Origin: Anastatus disparis
Taxonomy: Eukaryota; Arthropoda; Insecta; Hymenoptera; Eupelmidae
Length of the DNA stretch: 64,000 bases
Direction: 5' to 3'
Assembly: GCA_017163975.1 (NCBI GenBank)
Contig: JAFFSR010000004.1
Span: 5,146,001 to 5,210,000 of the forward strand
Positions 45,833 through 60,700 of the stretch are shown in pieces. The stretch's first letter is position 1; each line of letters starts with the position of its first letter. A program made the translations under genes and the position numbers. Below the pieces are notes generated by a model. That model saw only the letters and a list, made by a program, of their open reading frames with translations. It did no database searches and was not told the DNA's origin.

Positions 45833-48430
45833 GTAAAAAGTTTGATTTTTTTTTTAAATAAAAAAAGGAGTTAAAGATAATGATAAGTAAAACGTGTATG
45901 GAGAAGCAACTGGGTCATCGGGTTGCTTTGCGAGGGTGACAAAACTATATTTAGAGTCACAAGTGACAAGCTACATCAGTCAGATTGTATCCCAGCTCAT
46001 AAGCGTATATAACGTGGACAAATCTTTTTTTTCCAAACGTAAACGCATACACACAATAAATACAATTTGACTCTTGTGATCTCAGTATCAAGGTCCTGCT
46101 CTATAGAAACCATAATTAAACCAATTATTACGGATCATCTCTTCAAAGGTTAGTAATTTTATTTTTCTATGGCTTTTTTTATTTCGTAATTTGTTATATT
46201 TTATTTTCATATTATTCATATGATTATCTTTTCTTTTTTTCAAACAAAATTTTATTATGGATGAATTTTGTGTGCTAAAAAATTTGAACTTTGCTTCCAG
46301 TATATTTATGAAATTTTTATTTTCACTTTAAATTTCATGCATTTAAACATTAAAATTACGGTGAAATTCTTAATTTTCATGCAATTTTGCATTAAAATTA
46401 TGGTAAAATTATTAATTTTCATGTACACGCTTGAAGCAAGCTTCCAGTTTTGTATTAAATTTGCATTAAATTTCATGTTCTTTTTAACAGTGTACGTGAA
46501 AGCTTTCCTTATTAAAATTTTTATTTTAACAGTACTTACAACGAAATAAAAATTAATTATTCATTTTTTCCTTATTAAAGCTCAAACAAAAATGCAATTT
46601 TATAAGCACTTATAAAAATTTATTAGAACAATAAAATTTAACTTATAAATTTCAACAAACTCGTGACGATGCCGAAGAAATAAAAGATAAAATTTTTAGA
46701 ACTATTTCAATAACTTTTTAAACTAATTGTTTTGATGAATTAGGTTTAAATTATCGGCTCGCGTTATTATTGCACTGAGCAAATATTGCATGCATTTCTC
46801 AAATTGATAAGCGTTAAAGATTTCAATCGAACGTCCGCGGAATTAAATTTTTCTTTCTTAATTGCCGTGCACGCAAGATTAAAACGGGGGAATAAATATT
46901 GATTATTTAAATAATCGAGATTGAGACTTTGATATTTCCATTTGGTTTATATCGCCGATCGCAGAGGTATTAGTTAATCTGTCTGTAAAATTCTTTTATC
47001 GTTTTCCTTTAAAATATTCTTAAATGATAATGATCTGAAACTACTTTCAAATTTAAAGATTAAAATTAATGCCAATGTAATTAGAGTTAGATAAAAATTT
47101 TTTTTTCGATATAAAAACAAATGTGTGCTTTGTATCTTGCTTTATCAACAATAAATTATGAAGGAAAAATAAAACAATGATACTTCGAAAATAAATGACA
47201 CAATCAAATTAGTGTGTTGTGATTTTGAAGAAGACAAAATAAAAAAGGCCGACTCATCGGCCAAGAAAGATTATACAGTTTTAGAGTTTATTATCTAATA
47301 AATACATGCCTCTGCGACGTTTGAACTTCGTAAGGAAAACACAAGTTCATTGTCAAGTATACAACGCTCAAATTTTATGATTTTTTCGATGAAACATTGT
47401 ATAAGTGTACATAACATTTTTCTTTCAATAATTTTTGTTGAATTTTTGTGATTACATTTTTAATTATAATTTTAAAATAAAAATATTGTTAAAAAATTTT
47501 TAAATTTGAAATTTTTTAGATGTTAATGACATTTTAGAACAATCGTTAAAGCCTAAATTATCTTTTAAAATATGAAAATTCTTTTTTTCTTCATAAAATT
47601 ATCAATAATGGCTTTTTTAAAATAAGAAATAAAAAAAAGTAAAATAAACTAAAATCATAAATAACAATGAATTATAAGCAATTTGAAGTTGTCATTAAAA
47701 AGTAACGCCATGCATTATGCTTACCGGTTAATTGCGCAATTTAACCGAAGAATAAATTATTACCCAATATTTATTCTTATGCGTAACTGTTAAACACGCA
47801 TTTTTTCCATAAATTGTTATCAATATTTTAAATTTATATATGATTTATTGGCGACTTCTAGTACCTTTCTATACTCAAGTCGATAATGTTCAAACAGCCA
47901 ATGAATATATTTTAAAATAGAAAATTTTATCAGTTTTAATATACAACTATTTTTAAAACCCAATAAATAGTAAAAACCATTTAAAATGTCACGCTGTCTA
48001 CTAAAAAGTGAACCGTAATATTATATTTTAAAAATGGTATTAGATCAACCGTCGAAAAAAAAAGAGCAAAGATATATCATTGTTGTCGCGCAAGTGAAAT
48101 ATTGAACTACATTGCAATAAATTTTTTCTAGTTCCTATTGAATCGTTATTTGACAGAAGCCATTTGTGCCTATTATGTAACATAACTGCACCTACACACC
48201 ACTATCATTCAATTTATTCTATTTTAAGGCATATTAAACTGTCCTTATTCGTTCTATAAAAAAAAATATGCATGAAACTTCCTTCGAAAATAATTTTTCC
48301 ATCAAATTTCTATTGATAATCATATTTTGCCTACTTTTTTTGCAACACAACGCGTTATTGTAAAATATAAAAGTTTTTATGTTCTGTTTACTTAAAGGTT
48401 AAAATTTAGTTCCTTTTTTATTGTTCACAG

Positions 48431-48710
48431 GCCTTACTTGGTTCAACAATCCGATATTTATCCGAGCAAAAAAATTTTTCGAAAGTCTGATGAAGAAGGT
48501 GAACCGCATAAAATAACAAAAAGTTAACAAAATTCAAAGCGACACTTGTACATTATATTTAAAAAAAAGAAGAAAAAAACAATAGCTGTGATAATATATT
48601 AAACATTATTTATTTACGTATTTATTAATCGTCCAAAGGAGGACGAAAAAAAAGAAGAAGAAATAGATTTATTTTATTAACAATATATAGCGAGGAATAA
48701 TTTACAAACA
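48431..48710 (+). promoter_or_regulatory. 5' untranslated leader of ALP with uORF
   Basis: A good acceptor TTGTTCACAG ends at 48430, and the leader runs to ATG 48711. A short upstream frame (ATG near 48490, eight codons, TAA) precedes the main start and may reduce its translation. Confidence 0.4.
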
Positions 48711-51700
48711 ATGATGAAGAACATAAAAGTATTGGCAATTATTAGCGCGCTCATGTGCTGCGGATTGTGCTATGGATTCAGCGTGCCTAGCATCGAGCAA
48801 GACGGTAAGATTTTTATTCTCTATTTATTTTTTCATTCTTATTTTTCATAATAAAAATATCATGTTTAATCTATTGTTAAGAACTTAATTTATCGCTCGT
48901 CGAAGATTTTACATAAAGATTAAGAATTATTGCTTATTAGATATTAGAGTTATGATTTTTTAAAAATTTTATTCTATTTTTATACAAGGTGATTCGTAAC
49001 TAAAAATTTTTTGTTTTAAATGTTATATAAACGTCTAAATAATCTTATCTTATAAATATATATTTATAAAGAATAATATTTTATTTGAAAGATTGTATTT
49101 TAGTTCGGTATATGTAAAATAATTTAAAAATATAAATCGAAGTAATAAATAGCATTCTGTTGTTGATATCCATTCCGTAATATTTCCATATCTTTTTATT
49201 AAAAAAAGTCCTATGCATCGATGATCAACAGCAATCTCTTGCGACAAAACTTCACAATACAACCGAAAGAGAGAGAGATAAAAAGAAGAAACAATCAGAG
49301 TTAAATCTCAATTGCTTTATATGAGAAAATTTTAGCGTGCGATAACAGTAATGCGCTAGTTCATTTCGGTTTTAGCCTCTTTTAAATTTATAAAGTTTAG
49401 GAATTATAAGATTGCGCGCTCGAACGAAGCGCAGTTGTAATATTCATGCATGTAATTGACGTATTGCATATAATGTTTATGCTTCTTAAAAAAATAAAAA
49501 ACAAAATTCCTTTTTTTTCTCGTTACGCAATTGTCAGAATTGTGTAACCCATATTGTTCTTATAATATACATATTTTTATCTAAACGTAATTTTAAAAAG
49601 ATATTTTTGAAATTTTTAAATTGAAGAATGTCAATATTGAATGTCAATATGTAAGTGACATTCAAATCACTTTTTATTACTTTATATAATTTTAAATGAA
49701 ATCTTAAAAATCTTAACAAATAAAAATTATGAATACAAACTAATTTTGTTAATCAAACTTTTTATTCTTTTAAACTCTTATGTAGATTAAAATCACCAAT
49801 ATTTGTGTCAAGAAATATTTGACATAATCATTTAAAGTTTCGAAATTATCCATTTAATTTATACATTTTAATTAAATATTAAATTAAAATTATAAATAAA
49901 AATGCAAAAAGATTTTTTTGAAAAAAGCTCATCAGTCATTTTTAATGCTTATCTAAGTTGTAAAAATTATGTACTTTTCGGCTTGTCCGCGATAAAGCGT
50001 ATAATAAAAAAATTACAGATATCTTTAAATCGCGCGGCAATTGTATTATGTTATATATAATGAGATCTCTGATAAAATCTTATCTCCTTGGGATCACTTT
50101 GTATCACGACGTTCAAAAGAAATACAATCCATTATTTTGTCGAATAAAAAGGTCAATGATTTGTTTTTCCGAAATAGATAGCAAATTATTATTAATATTA
50201 ATGACACATTGTGACGTGGATTTTAGATATAAATTAATATTTTAAGTAATAAAACTCTTCTGGTTCTTTTATTAAAGATTTAAATATTATATGAGGGGAA
50301 ATTTTATAGCTAAATTGACTATATTTTATTTTAGCTGTGGGATGTATTTGATTTTGTATAAAAATCACTATATGATAAAAATTAACATGGCATATTATGG
50401 TAAAAGTTAATAGGTGCATAAGAAAATTGTATACGTAAATGTTTAATGTAGTAATTTTTGTATTATACATAAAAATTTTTATACAAAATCAAGTTAAGTC
50501 TCACAATTGCAATGGAATATTATGCATATAGTAATATTGTCCATAGAATTCTTCCCCATTTAAAAACTAGGCAAAATTACATATATGCAAACTCAAAATG
50601 AAAATTAAGTTGTTATTAAAGGAAATGATAAATCTTTTCACAGACACATCTTTCTGGATGAAATCTGGTCAAGAAAATCTCCGGCGAATCTTATCGATAC
50701 AAAACAATAACAAACGCGCTAAAAATGTGATATTATTTATCGGCGATGGTATGGGCTTATCGACCATAACACCTGGTAGAATTTTCAAAGGACAAATGCA
50801 AGGCAATTCCGGCGAAGAGTACAAGCTTTTCTTTGAAAGATTTCCCAACACTGGATTTTCAAAGGTAATTTTAATGTTTTATAACTAAATTTAGAACAAT
50901 CAAATATTCGCGGTAGATTATAATTGAAATTTGTAACTACGTAATCATCACCTTAATTCGAGTAAACTTTATTTTCTTTTTATATTTTATATAAACTAAT
51001 ATTTTCTAACAATTAACACATGTTACGAAACTGCAAGAATTATTAAGTCTAAGATGAAACATTTTTATATTTTTCCATATTAGACTATTAAATTGAAATA
51101 ATAACACAATAAATAAACCAAATGTTTTTTAAATTATATTTTTTGCACCGTATTTACATGCGATAAACTATAAAATTCAACAAAACCAACGGTGCAAAAA
51201 TTATATCGGATAATAGCAAAAAAAGTTAAATAACAGAAATTCACAGAAAAAGAAAAAAGGCATACCGTAATAAATAATGGAATGCATGACTATTTGCGCG
51301 ACAGTGATTTTTTAGTTAAAGGTTGAGTCTTATACTTCCATAGATTTTGAAGATTAGTCTATAATCAGTAGACGTTAATAAGTAAGAAGAAAAAATACTG
51401 AAAATTTTAGAAAAAAAGTGTTACTTTTTATTAAGATTGAATTTCAAATTATGAATAATAATTATTATTATAAAGTGCAAAAACTAAAAAAATTTAAATT
51501 ATTAGAAATTATTATTATAATAATATTTCAAATAATTTTATCCAAAAATCTTAAAAATTTTTTCAATTATTTTCTTTTTATTCTTTTTAATAATCTTCAT
51601 ACAAACATAATTTAATTCTTATTCAAACAAGCCATTATCGTCGATTAAAAGAAGAAATTTTTTTTGTTTGCAGACGTATAACATTGACAGACAAGTACCC

Positions 51701-54700
51701 GATTCAGCGGGTACTGCGACTGCAATGTTCTCAGGTGTAAAAGCACAATACAAAATGATTGGTCTCGATGCCAAAGCTAAATACAATACGTGCAACAAAA
51801 CTGTCAATGATAATAGCCATTTAACGACTATTGCGACTTGGGCGCAAGAAAGCGGAATGGATACTGGTATGTTATGATATAATAGTATTGATAGAAAACT
51901 ATTTTTAAAGAATTTTTTTTATGATTGATTGCCTTTAATGTTAAATATATTTTAATTATGTGATTTGTTGAAAATTTTTATTATTTTGAAATTTTTTTAA
52001 ATATAATAATAGTATAAAACGAAAAAATTTATTATTATGTTTTTTGATTAAAATATTCCAGTAAATTTTTAATTGAGTTAAGCTATTGACACGGTTAAAA
52101 AGAAAAATAATTACTGGTTTAGCAAATTAACAAGGAGTAATTAAAAAGTATATATTCAGTACAACATCATAACAATAAAATCTTTGTTCGTGTTTTTCAA
52201 CTATAAATATTATTTTACAAAACAATGATCTAACACACGTGAACTTAAGTAAAACTGATCGGTCATAAGACAAATCAAAACAATAACTGAATTTCCATTA
52301 ACAGGAAGTAGCCGAACGAAATGATCTAATTTGTGAAAAAGTAAAAAATGAACTTGATACGTTGGCTATCAGATTTTTAGTAAAAAAGAAACAGAAAAAA
52401 AGTAAAACGGTATAGCGGCACAGTTTACAAGTTATTCAAACGTCGGTGTTTTTTTTCTTCTTTTTCTTATATACACCGAAGGAGATTTTCAACCGCAAGA
52501 TTTAATCCATTTCTTATTGTAAATGAAAAACTTATGATATATTAAAAAAAAGAAGAGAACAAAAAAGTAGGCATGACGGGCACGGATTAAAGGAAACGTT
52601 TGACGATATAGTCAGCTTTTTCACTCGTGCATGAATAGTTTTTACATCCAAAAAATTTCATACGAACTTATACCTTTTTTCTCGTATTTTATTTCTTTGA
52701 TCTTGTTATCGTGAGATAAAAACATTATTCTGCAAAACATTAGATAATTAGCCTTAATTTTTACGTAATAAGCAAATATAGAAAAAAAAAATTTATATCC
52801 TAGTGGTTCATTGCTGTGAAATCAGTTCAATATTATTTTCTGTAAACAATATTTATTTATTACAGTTGAGATGAAAATTTTTAAAATTTTTTATTAATGC
52901 ACAATATAAATTAAGAATTTATCCTTATCTATCCATAACAGCATCAATTTTCCCTCAAAACTTTTCTCGCAACTGTGGAAAATAGTGTTGACCACAAAAT
53001 TGCTCCATACAGATGGAAGATTTATCCAAGCGTTAACGAAAAAAAAGGATACGTCGGTATACATCACGAAACTTTTTTTTTTAAGTAATGAAACGAAAAC
53101 GTTAAGAAAAAGAAGAAAAAACAAAAGAGACGTTCCCTCATTCTCGTTCAAACGACTCGATCTCTCTTTTATGCATGTACCTGTGTCGACATTTTTTCTT
53201 GTTGATAAATATGTGAGAAATCTTTGTTAGTCACACTAAAATAACAATGCAAACACGTTTTTGTTTTTGGTTATTATAAATACGTTATTTTTATTGAATT
53301 CTCAAACTTACTAAAGCATTGTATGCTATGCTCTTTAAAGCATATCATACGATAATTAGAATCAATTTTTTCCTCGCTTCAATCTTTCTTTCGAACGTTA
53401 AAAAAAAAGAGAGAAAGAAACCCTTCCGCAAAGTATCAGCATCAAGTATATCCGCGTATTATCTCTTTCACGTGGTTATTTCTATGGTATAATAAAGCCA
53501 TTGCAATGTGTATTAGCGTGATCGGTCTTATGTGAGCTTTGTCAATTGATAATCATAGCATATATAATACGCTCGATTCACCCGAGACCTTGGCAAATTT
53601 AGAGGCAGGGAATATACATATAAAAAAATCCGCATATTTAGCCGATAGCTTTTTATTCGACCCTGAAAAATGCTTGATAGGTCTTTAATGAAGTACTTAT
53701 AAACGTGTGAAGGTATGATATAAATAAGTTCGAGTCTGTATAAATTTATATTTTCCCACGTGTATTATCATCATTCTGTTGCGTGTCAAGCAAAACGATT
53801 TTGCGCACGTTATGTTTTGGATAATTTTTAATTTAGAATTATACTGATTATTTTTAAAAAAGATTTCTAGTAATGTTTGCAGATTTATTTCATTGATTGT
53901 TCATTTAAGTGACAATTATTATGCCAATGAACAATTAATAATAATTTGTCATTCATATTTTTATTCTGTATTTTTTCCATTATAATTAATACAATGTAAA
54001 CAACAAATTATTTAACGCGGGTCATTATAAACATTATACAATTATATGCTTTATCTTCAAGGCATACTTTTTTTTACGACTTCCTTAATAGTTTTAAAAA
54101 AAAAGAAAAATTTTATATTGTGACAAGAATAAACTGAATAACAAGCTTTATTGCTTACATCCTGTTTAGAATTGTGATATTCACGTAGGACACTTTCTCC
54201 CTTAGAGTAAAATTTAAACTAAAATTCTCCTTTAAAGCGTCAAATGAAATACGCAATTTAACTTGGAATGATTTTCTTACGTGACGATGATGATCATGGA
54301 AATATTTTCCGACAACCTTTTTGTTGATTATTTTTACGTTTCTAAAATGAAAATATTAGTTAATGAAAGTATAGAAGAGATGTGTCTCGAGGGACTTGAA
54401 TTAATTTTTTCTTACATAGAAGTATGAAAAAAGATCACTTTAATTAGATGTTACTGTTAATTTTTCAATTTTTGTAAATTATTTCGTTTGAAACATTTAT
54501 AAGAATTTTTGAATTCATTTTGAACGCACATGTTTTTTACCAAATTTAAAACGAATTGTGTCTAAAAAAATTAATTTGTTATAATTTTCTAAAAAAATGA
54601 ACATTGAGAAAAAATTTAAGATGAAATTCAATACTTAAAATTATGTTACATTTTTATTAACAAAGGCTTGACCTCAACTTTCACATGATCTTGGCAAAAA

Positions 54701-57700
54701 TAATATTTTTCGCTAAACTGCTTTTTTAGTGTTATACTATGAAAACGCAATTTTCTACATATTTTTATAGAAGATAAAAATTTACCCTTGTTATACATTT
54801 TTAAATAACGTTAATAAATAATTGTAAAGTTTAGATCATTTTATAGCTAGAAATTTGTAAAAGTTTCACGTAGTTAAAAAAAAACTCCGTGGTTGTTATC
54901 TGTACGAGTTTCGTAAAAGTAAATTTCAGAATTTTAATTTTTTGGATAACATTGATTAAGAGCATGACGAAGCTGTCCGCCTTCTAATAATATTTGCAAT
55001 CTTAACTTATGAATAAACGATGCGTTTAATTGAGTTTTTTTGCTATAAAGAAAAAATTTGTAAGATTAAACTCTAGTGCGGACAACTCAAGAAAACCACC
55101 AAAATATTATACATACAAAGTTATAATAAAAACTTTCAATGTATCGTATTTTAAGGTTAGGTTTGTCGAGTTTAATATCTAATTTCCAATCAAAGCTCAT
55201 AAAAAAATAACAAGTCCAAATGATTTTTTATTTTAACAAAAATTATTGTACTAATATAACTTTAGTGCGGACAAGTCATTATATTTGTTTAATTTAAGAA
55301 TTTAAAAAGATATCGATAAAATAAAAAAAGCAAAACTCGATTGCTGCAGCTCCGACATGCCGTTAAAGGACATTTGTTAACTTTGATAACAATTATCCTA
55401 AAATATAAAATAAAAACGTTTCAAAACAAAACTAAACAATATAAAAAATAAACTAATTAAAACTTGTAAAATGTATATTCTTCAAATAAAAATTTCATAT
55501 CTATACCCAGTTTGAACAAAAATTGACTCAACTTAAATATTTCCATTATTAAAATATCCATTTAAATTATTACAAAGAACTGAAATAAAAACAAACATAT
55601 TTAAATTTAAAAAAAATTCTTTTCAATTAATAAAGATGATTAAATGTACCGATCTATCATAGGCTTCGTAACAACAACACGTGTTACACACGCCACTCCA
55701 GCAGCCCTGTACGCTCACACGAACAATCGTGACTGGGAATGCGACACGTCAATACCATATCAACATCGAGCCTGTGTCAAAGACATTGCCAGACAGCTTA
55801 TCGAGGATGCACCTGGTAACAAGTTCAAGGTATTTCAAATTAACATTGTTTTTTTTCCATCTTCTTTTCTCTCTCTTCTCCTTTTTTTTATCGCAAATTA
55901 TTCGCTTTATTGACGTATATGGAACATGATTCTTGTGTGTAATTATTATGTTTTATTGTGCTTATTATTATCTCACGTCGTTTTGTTGTAGGCTGTGACC
56001 TTGTGTTTTTTCAATAAGTTAAAGAAAAGTTCCATTTCCTTGAAAGATTTTCATTTTTTATTATTTTTACATTTGAGTTTTCGTTTCATTTACAAGGAAA
56101 CAATAAAAATAGATTTTTTGTATTGAAAAAATTATTTTTTTATATCATGAAATTTTGAAAGGTGCACGTTAAAAAAAATTACATAACGCACAAAATTATT
56201 AAAAAATTGATATACGCTTTTGCACGTTTCATGCAGGACAGATTTAATAGGTCAAGTTGATCGATAATAAAAAAAAAGAGGTTCAGGGCTAATGGGACCA
56301 CGACCTTCCATTGATAAAAGCCGCTTGTATTATCTATTCATTGATAGTTGTCGCACGAGTTGTTATAAACGTGACGGTTTTTAACAAAATTTTATTTAGC
56401 CTTTTTTTTTGTTTGTTGAAAGTTTATAATTTTTTTCTTGTTTTCTTTTTTCAACAAAATCAAAAGTTTTTATTTTTCGTAAAATATCATAAGAAGTATT
56501 TAATTATGTTGCTATTAATTTTATCTTTTAATTTGTATTTATATCATACATCATATATTCATTAAGTATATTAAGATACATTATCAGTAAAATTGGTAAT
56601 GAAAAATTTATATTTTAAATTAATTTGTATCGAAATTTGGTTATCAATCATTAATATTTTCCATATATTCATAAAAATGTTTGTAAAATGATAAATTATT
56701 GCTGTCGAAACTTATTTCCCAATTTAATCTTCTTGATTTGTAAAACATCAATCAAAGAACTTATCAGAATAATCAATCAAATAGATAAATAAATTAAGAT
56801 TGTATGTAATTCTTAAATACTAAAAAATGTTTGTTACGGAAAATCTATATGTTCTTCAAAAATAAATACAATAATTCTTCATTAACAATAAAAATTAACA
56901 AAATTTCCTCTTCAAATAAATTTAGGTAATAATGGGAGGCGGTGCCAGTATGTTGGGCATGAGAAGTCCAATAACTTACAAAGATGGTTGTTCGCGTAGC
57001 GACGGACGTAAACTCGATAGATATTGGTTAGACAATAATCCCGATGGTAAAATTGTAACCGATTTAGACGAGCTCATGTCGGTTGATGTGTCGAACATAA
57101 CAAAACTCATGGGTATATTTTCATCCGATCACTTGCCTTATGCCGCTGTTAAACCCGCTAGTGTACCTTCGCTTGCCAATATGACGGTGCAAGCTATCAG
57201 GATGCTCAGGAAGAATAGGAATGGATTTTTCCTGCTGGTAAGTTGATGAAATATAAAAGATATTTTTTTTATGAAAATGTTTATAAGATATAATGGAAAA
57301 TATCATCTTTGGTATATTTATGACGATTTTGTGGTTTTCATTTGTACAAGAAATGTAGTCCGATTTTTCATTATAAAAAGTCTGAGAAATTTCCATGTCT
57401 TTGTGGCAATTAACATTAGTTTGTTTCCTAAAGGAATAATTTGTTGATTTTTATTCGTCATACTAATATAATGTACTTTTGCAACAAAATATTGGAAATT
57501 TTCGTACTCGATATGAGTAAGAAAATTTATATGCACATGACGTTGTTTTTTTATAAATGAATAAATACAAATTTATTGCGCGACTTTCCTCTTCGTGAAA
57601 ACATTGAAAAAATTCCAAATCCTTGCGGTTCTTTGACCAGTCATATGCCAAACTCTAAATAATGAATTTATACGTAAACGTAATTAAATGTAACCGCATC

Positions 57701-60700
57701 CTAAATCGTTAGAAATTTTTTATTAGTAACATATGTTAATTATTTGATGTCGTGACTTTCCCGTACTTAATTATAGTTTTTCATATCAGGAAACTCTAAG
57801 AGTAATATTAATTTCAAAGAAATTTTAACGAAAATTTTAAAATTTTTCTTACTATAGATCAAATACATTATTATGTACGGATAATGCATCGTTTTTTAAA
57901 AAAAATTACAATAAAGTTATTTACGCGACTGATATTATCAACATAATTACAGTAGTTAAATACTCCAGGTGATGTATGATGCTATTTACACCGGCAATTA
58001 AAAAGCCGGTGTATGTAATCGATGATATCTTTATCTGCTAATGAAATTTTTCCAACATCGGTATTATTCCATGGTACTCTTTATTTGATGTTTTGTATTT
58101 GATTTTATGTGATTTTTTTTATTCGATAGATCAATAAAATTGGAATTGGTTTTTGTGAATAGATGATTAAAATTGTAATGAAACTTTTTTCTAAATTACA
58201 CAAATTTCCTAAATAATGCGGATTTCTAATTTTTTTTTAAATTAAACAAATTTATAAAAATGAATTCATGAAAAAAAAAAGAAATTTTCAATTCGTTCAT
58301 TTGCATATTGGAATATTTTATTCATAACGATAATAAAGAAAGAGGCAAAATGTCGAAGCACTAGCCAAAGCTAAAGCTGTCGTATAAGCAAAACGGGATG
58401 CTCGAGCCACAAGGTCAACCCACTTTGCTATGCAATTTTTTTAAACGCGTAACACTAGATCCGATATGTATATGCGTGGATGGAGCGCAGAGAAGCTTTT
58501 AGCATAAAATCTAAATAGCTATCCCGACTTCCCATAATTTGTTAATCTTTTTTTTTTACTATCTAATAAAAACGCGACATAATGCGAGTGATATTTAACG
58601 CTTATGAAATAAAAAGCTCTACAACTGGCTCAATCATACATTATAAAAAAAAATCACAGGAGTAACGTTTTTTAACCTTTACTGTATCGAAATGTTCCAT
58701 AATAATAAATTTTTTTGCGATTGTAGATAAAGAATGTTAAATAATAAATTATGAAGTAATATCGACGATAAATTGTTTGATATTCGTCAAATTACTCAAT
58801 ATTTATTTTTTTTCCAAAAAAAGGTCTAAATTTTCGTTTTGATAAACAAATAAAGCTTGGAATTTTGTTTCGATTTTTATCGTAAAGTAACGTTGTTTCC
58901 TTATCTTAAAAATTTTGCTAAGACTTAAGGTATTTATCAGTGCTGTATACGACACTAGATTGAGTCATTAAATACAAAACAAATATGAATCTCATTTCCG
59001 TTTATTTCACGTGCACTTAAAATTTCTTTGTATATTTATTAGGCTGGGAATAAGATTAAACATAAATTTTAATCTGTCGTCTGGATTGTACTTTTAAACT
59101 TGACATAGATAATTTTAGAATTTTTTTTTATTGACTTATTGTATATGTTTATTATGCTTTGTATTATGATTAAAAGAAGCAAGAGTCATTATTAATATTT
59201 TTTTAAACGGTTTATATTTTTTGAATTACAAATATTTTCTTAAATTTTAAATACAAATTTTTTTATATTTAAAATAAACAATATTAAATATAAACAAAAT
59301 AATATATTTTTTGAATTAAAAATATTTTCTTGGATTTTAAATATAAATTTATCCCTTCAATGATAATTGGAGTCGATGAAAATAATTTGTTTAAAAATAT
59401 TATCTCAGTAATTATAAACATTTTTTTTTAAAAGTTGATTTTTATTTATTCAGAACATTTGAGTTATTCATTAAATTTTCAAAAATATTTTCTTTCCGGA
59501 AACCTTAATATAGAGTTATTTATAAAAACAAAGAAATAATGGTTACACTCAAAATTTTAGGTCGAAGGTGGTAAAATTGATCTTGCCCATCACCAGAATC
59601 ACGCTCAGTTAGCTTTACGCGAAGTAGCCGAATTAGACGACGCCGTAATAGCAGCTATACAAAATGTCAATATTGATGAGACATTAGTCATTGTGACTGC
59701 TGATCATTCGCACGCGTTTACTATGAACGGCTATCCGGAACGAGGAAATGATATTCTTGGTCTTACAACTGTAGCTGGCAGCTTACAGAAATACGAGACT
59801 TTGAGCTACGCCAATGGACCTGGTTTTTATTATCATAGGGTTAATTATACGGATAACGTCAATGAGACTTGGAGAAATTTGGAAGTTGATCAGACTAGAA
59901 ATGAGCCGTTTTATAGGCACTTTGCTGCTAGGTATGCTAAGGACGATACTCATGGTGGTGAGGATGTTGGTCTTTATGCAATAGGTAAGAATTAAATTTA
60001 ATTAAAAACTACATTGATGTTTTTGTTTAATTTTATGTTTATTGTCTTAATAACAATACAATCATTTATTTATAAAAACAATATTAATATATAAATATAT
60101 TTAGTAGCAATATACATCGATAAAAGAATATCTTTTTCTTATGTGTGAGATCAATATATTTATTTAACTTTATCTTTAACTTAAAATTATTTCAATAAAA
60201 AACTAATTGTTAGTATTGCGAATTGAATATAAGAAAGCAGTTTAGATAAATTTGACTTCAGGAATCTCGACAGCATAAAATCACTATAAAAATTAAAGTT
60301 ATTTTGTTCATCAAATTGCTAGACTGTAATAGTCAATACAATTAATTTTTATCATATTTTACGTACGATTGGCGTGCTTGAAGCGCGCGTGCACTTGGAG
60401 TTACGTTTGGCATTGATAAAAACATGCATAAATTATTTCGATAATTAATATTACAAAATACAAAATTTGAATAAATACAACGAATATTTTTCACAAGGCT
60501 AATTATAAAACTTAATTATCTAATATTGTTTGTATTGAACCTATTTTTATATTCTTTAAATTATGATAGAATTTCAATTTTCATATCTAGATCATGTACG
60601 ATCAATTAAATTTCAGATTGTAATTGTTTTATGTCTTCCGATCACATTGCTTTTTTTCAAGGAGTGTGCAATTAGTTTATAATCATTTCAAACCTTTCGA

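Noticed and set aside
46268..46549. 93-codon ORF in the ALP leader intron
   Set aside because: It starts with GTG and translates imperfect AT-rich tandem repeats (ATTAAAATTA...TTTCATG) into phenylalanine/isoleucine-rich sequence.
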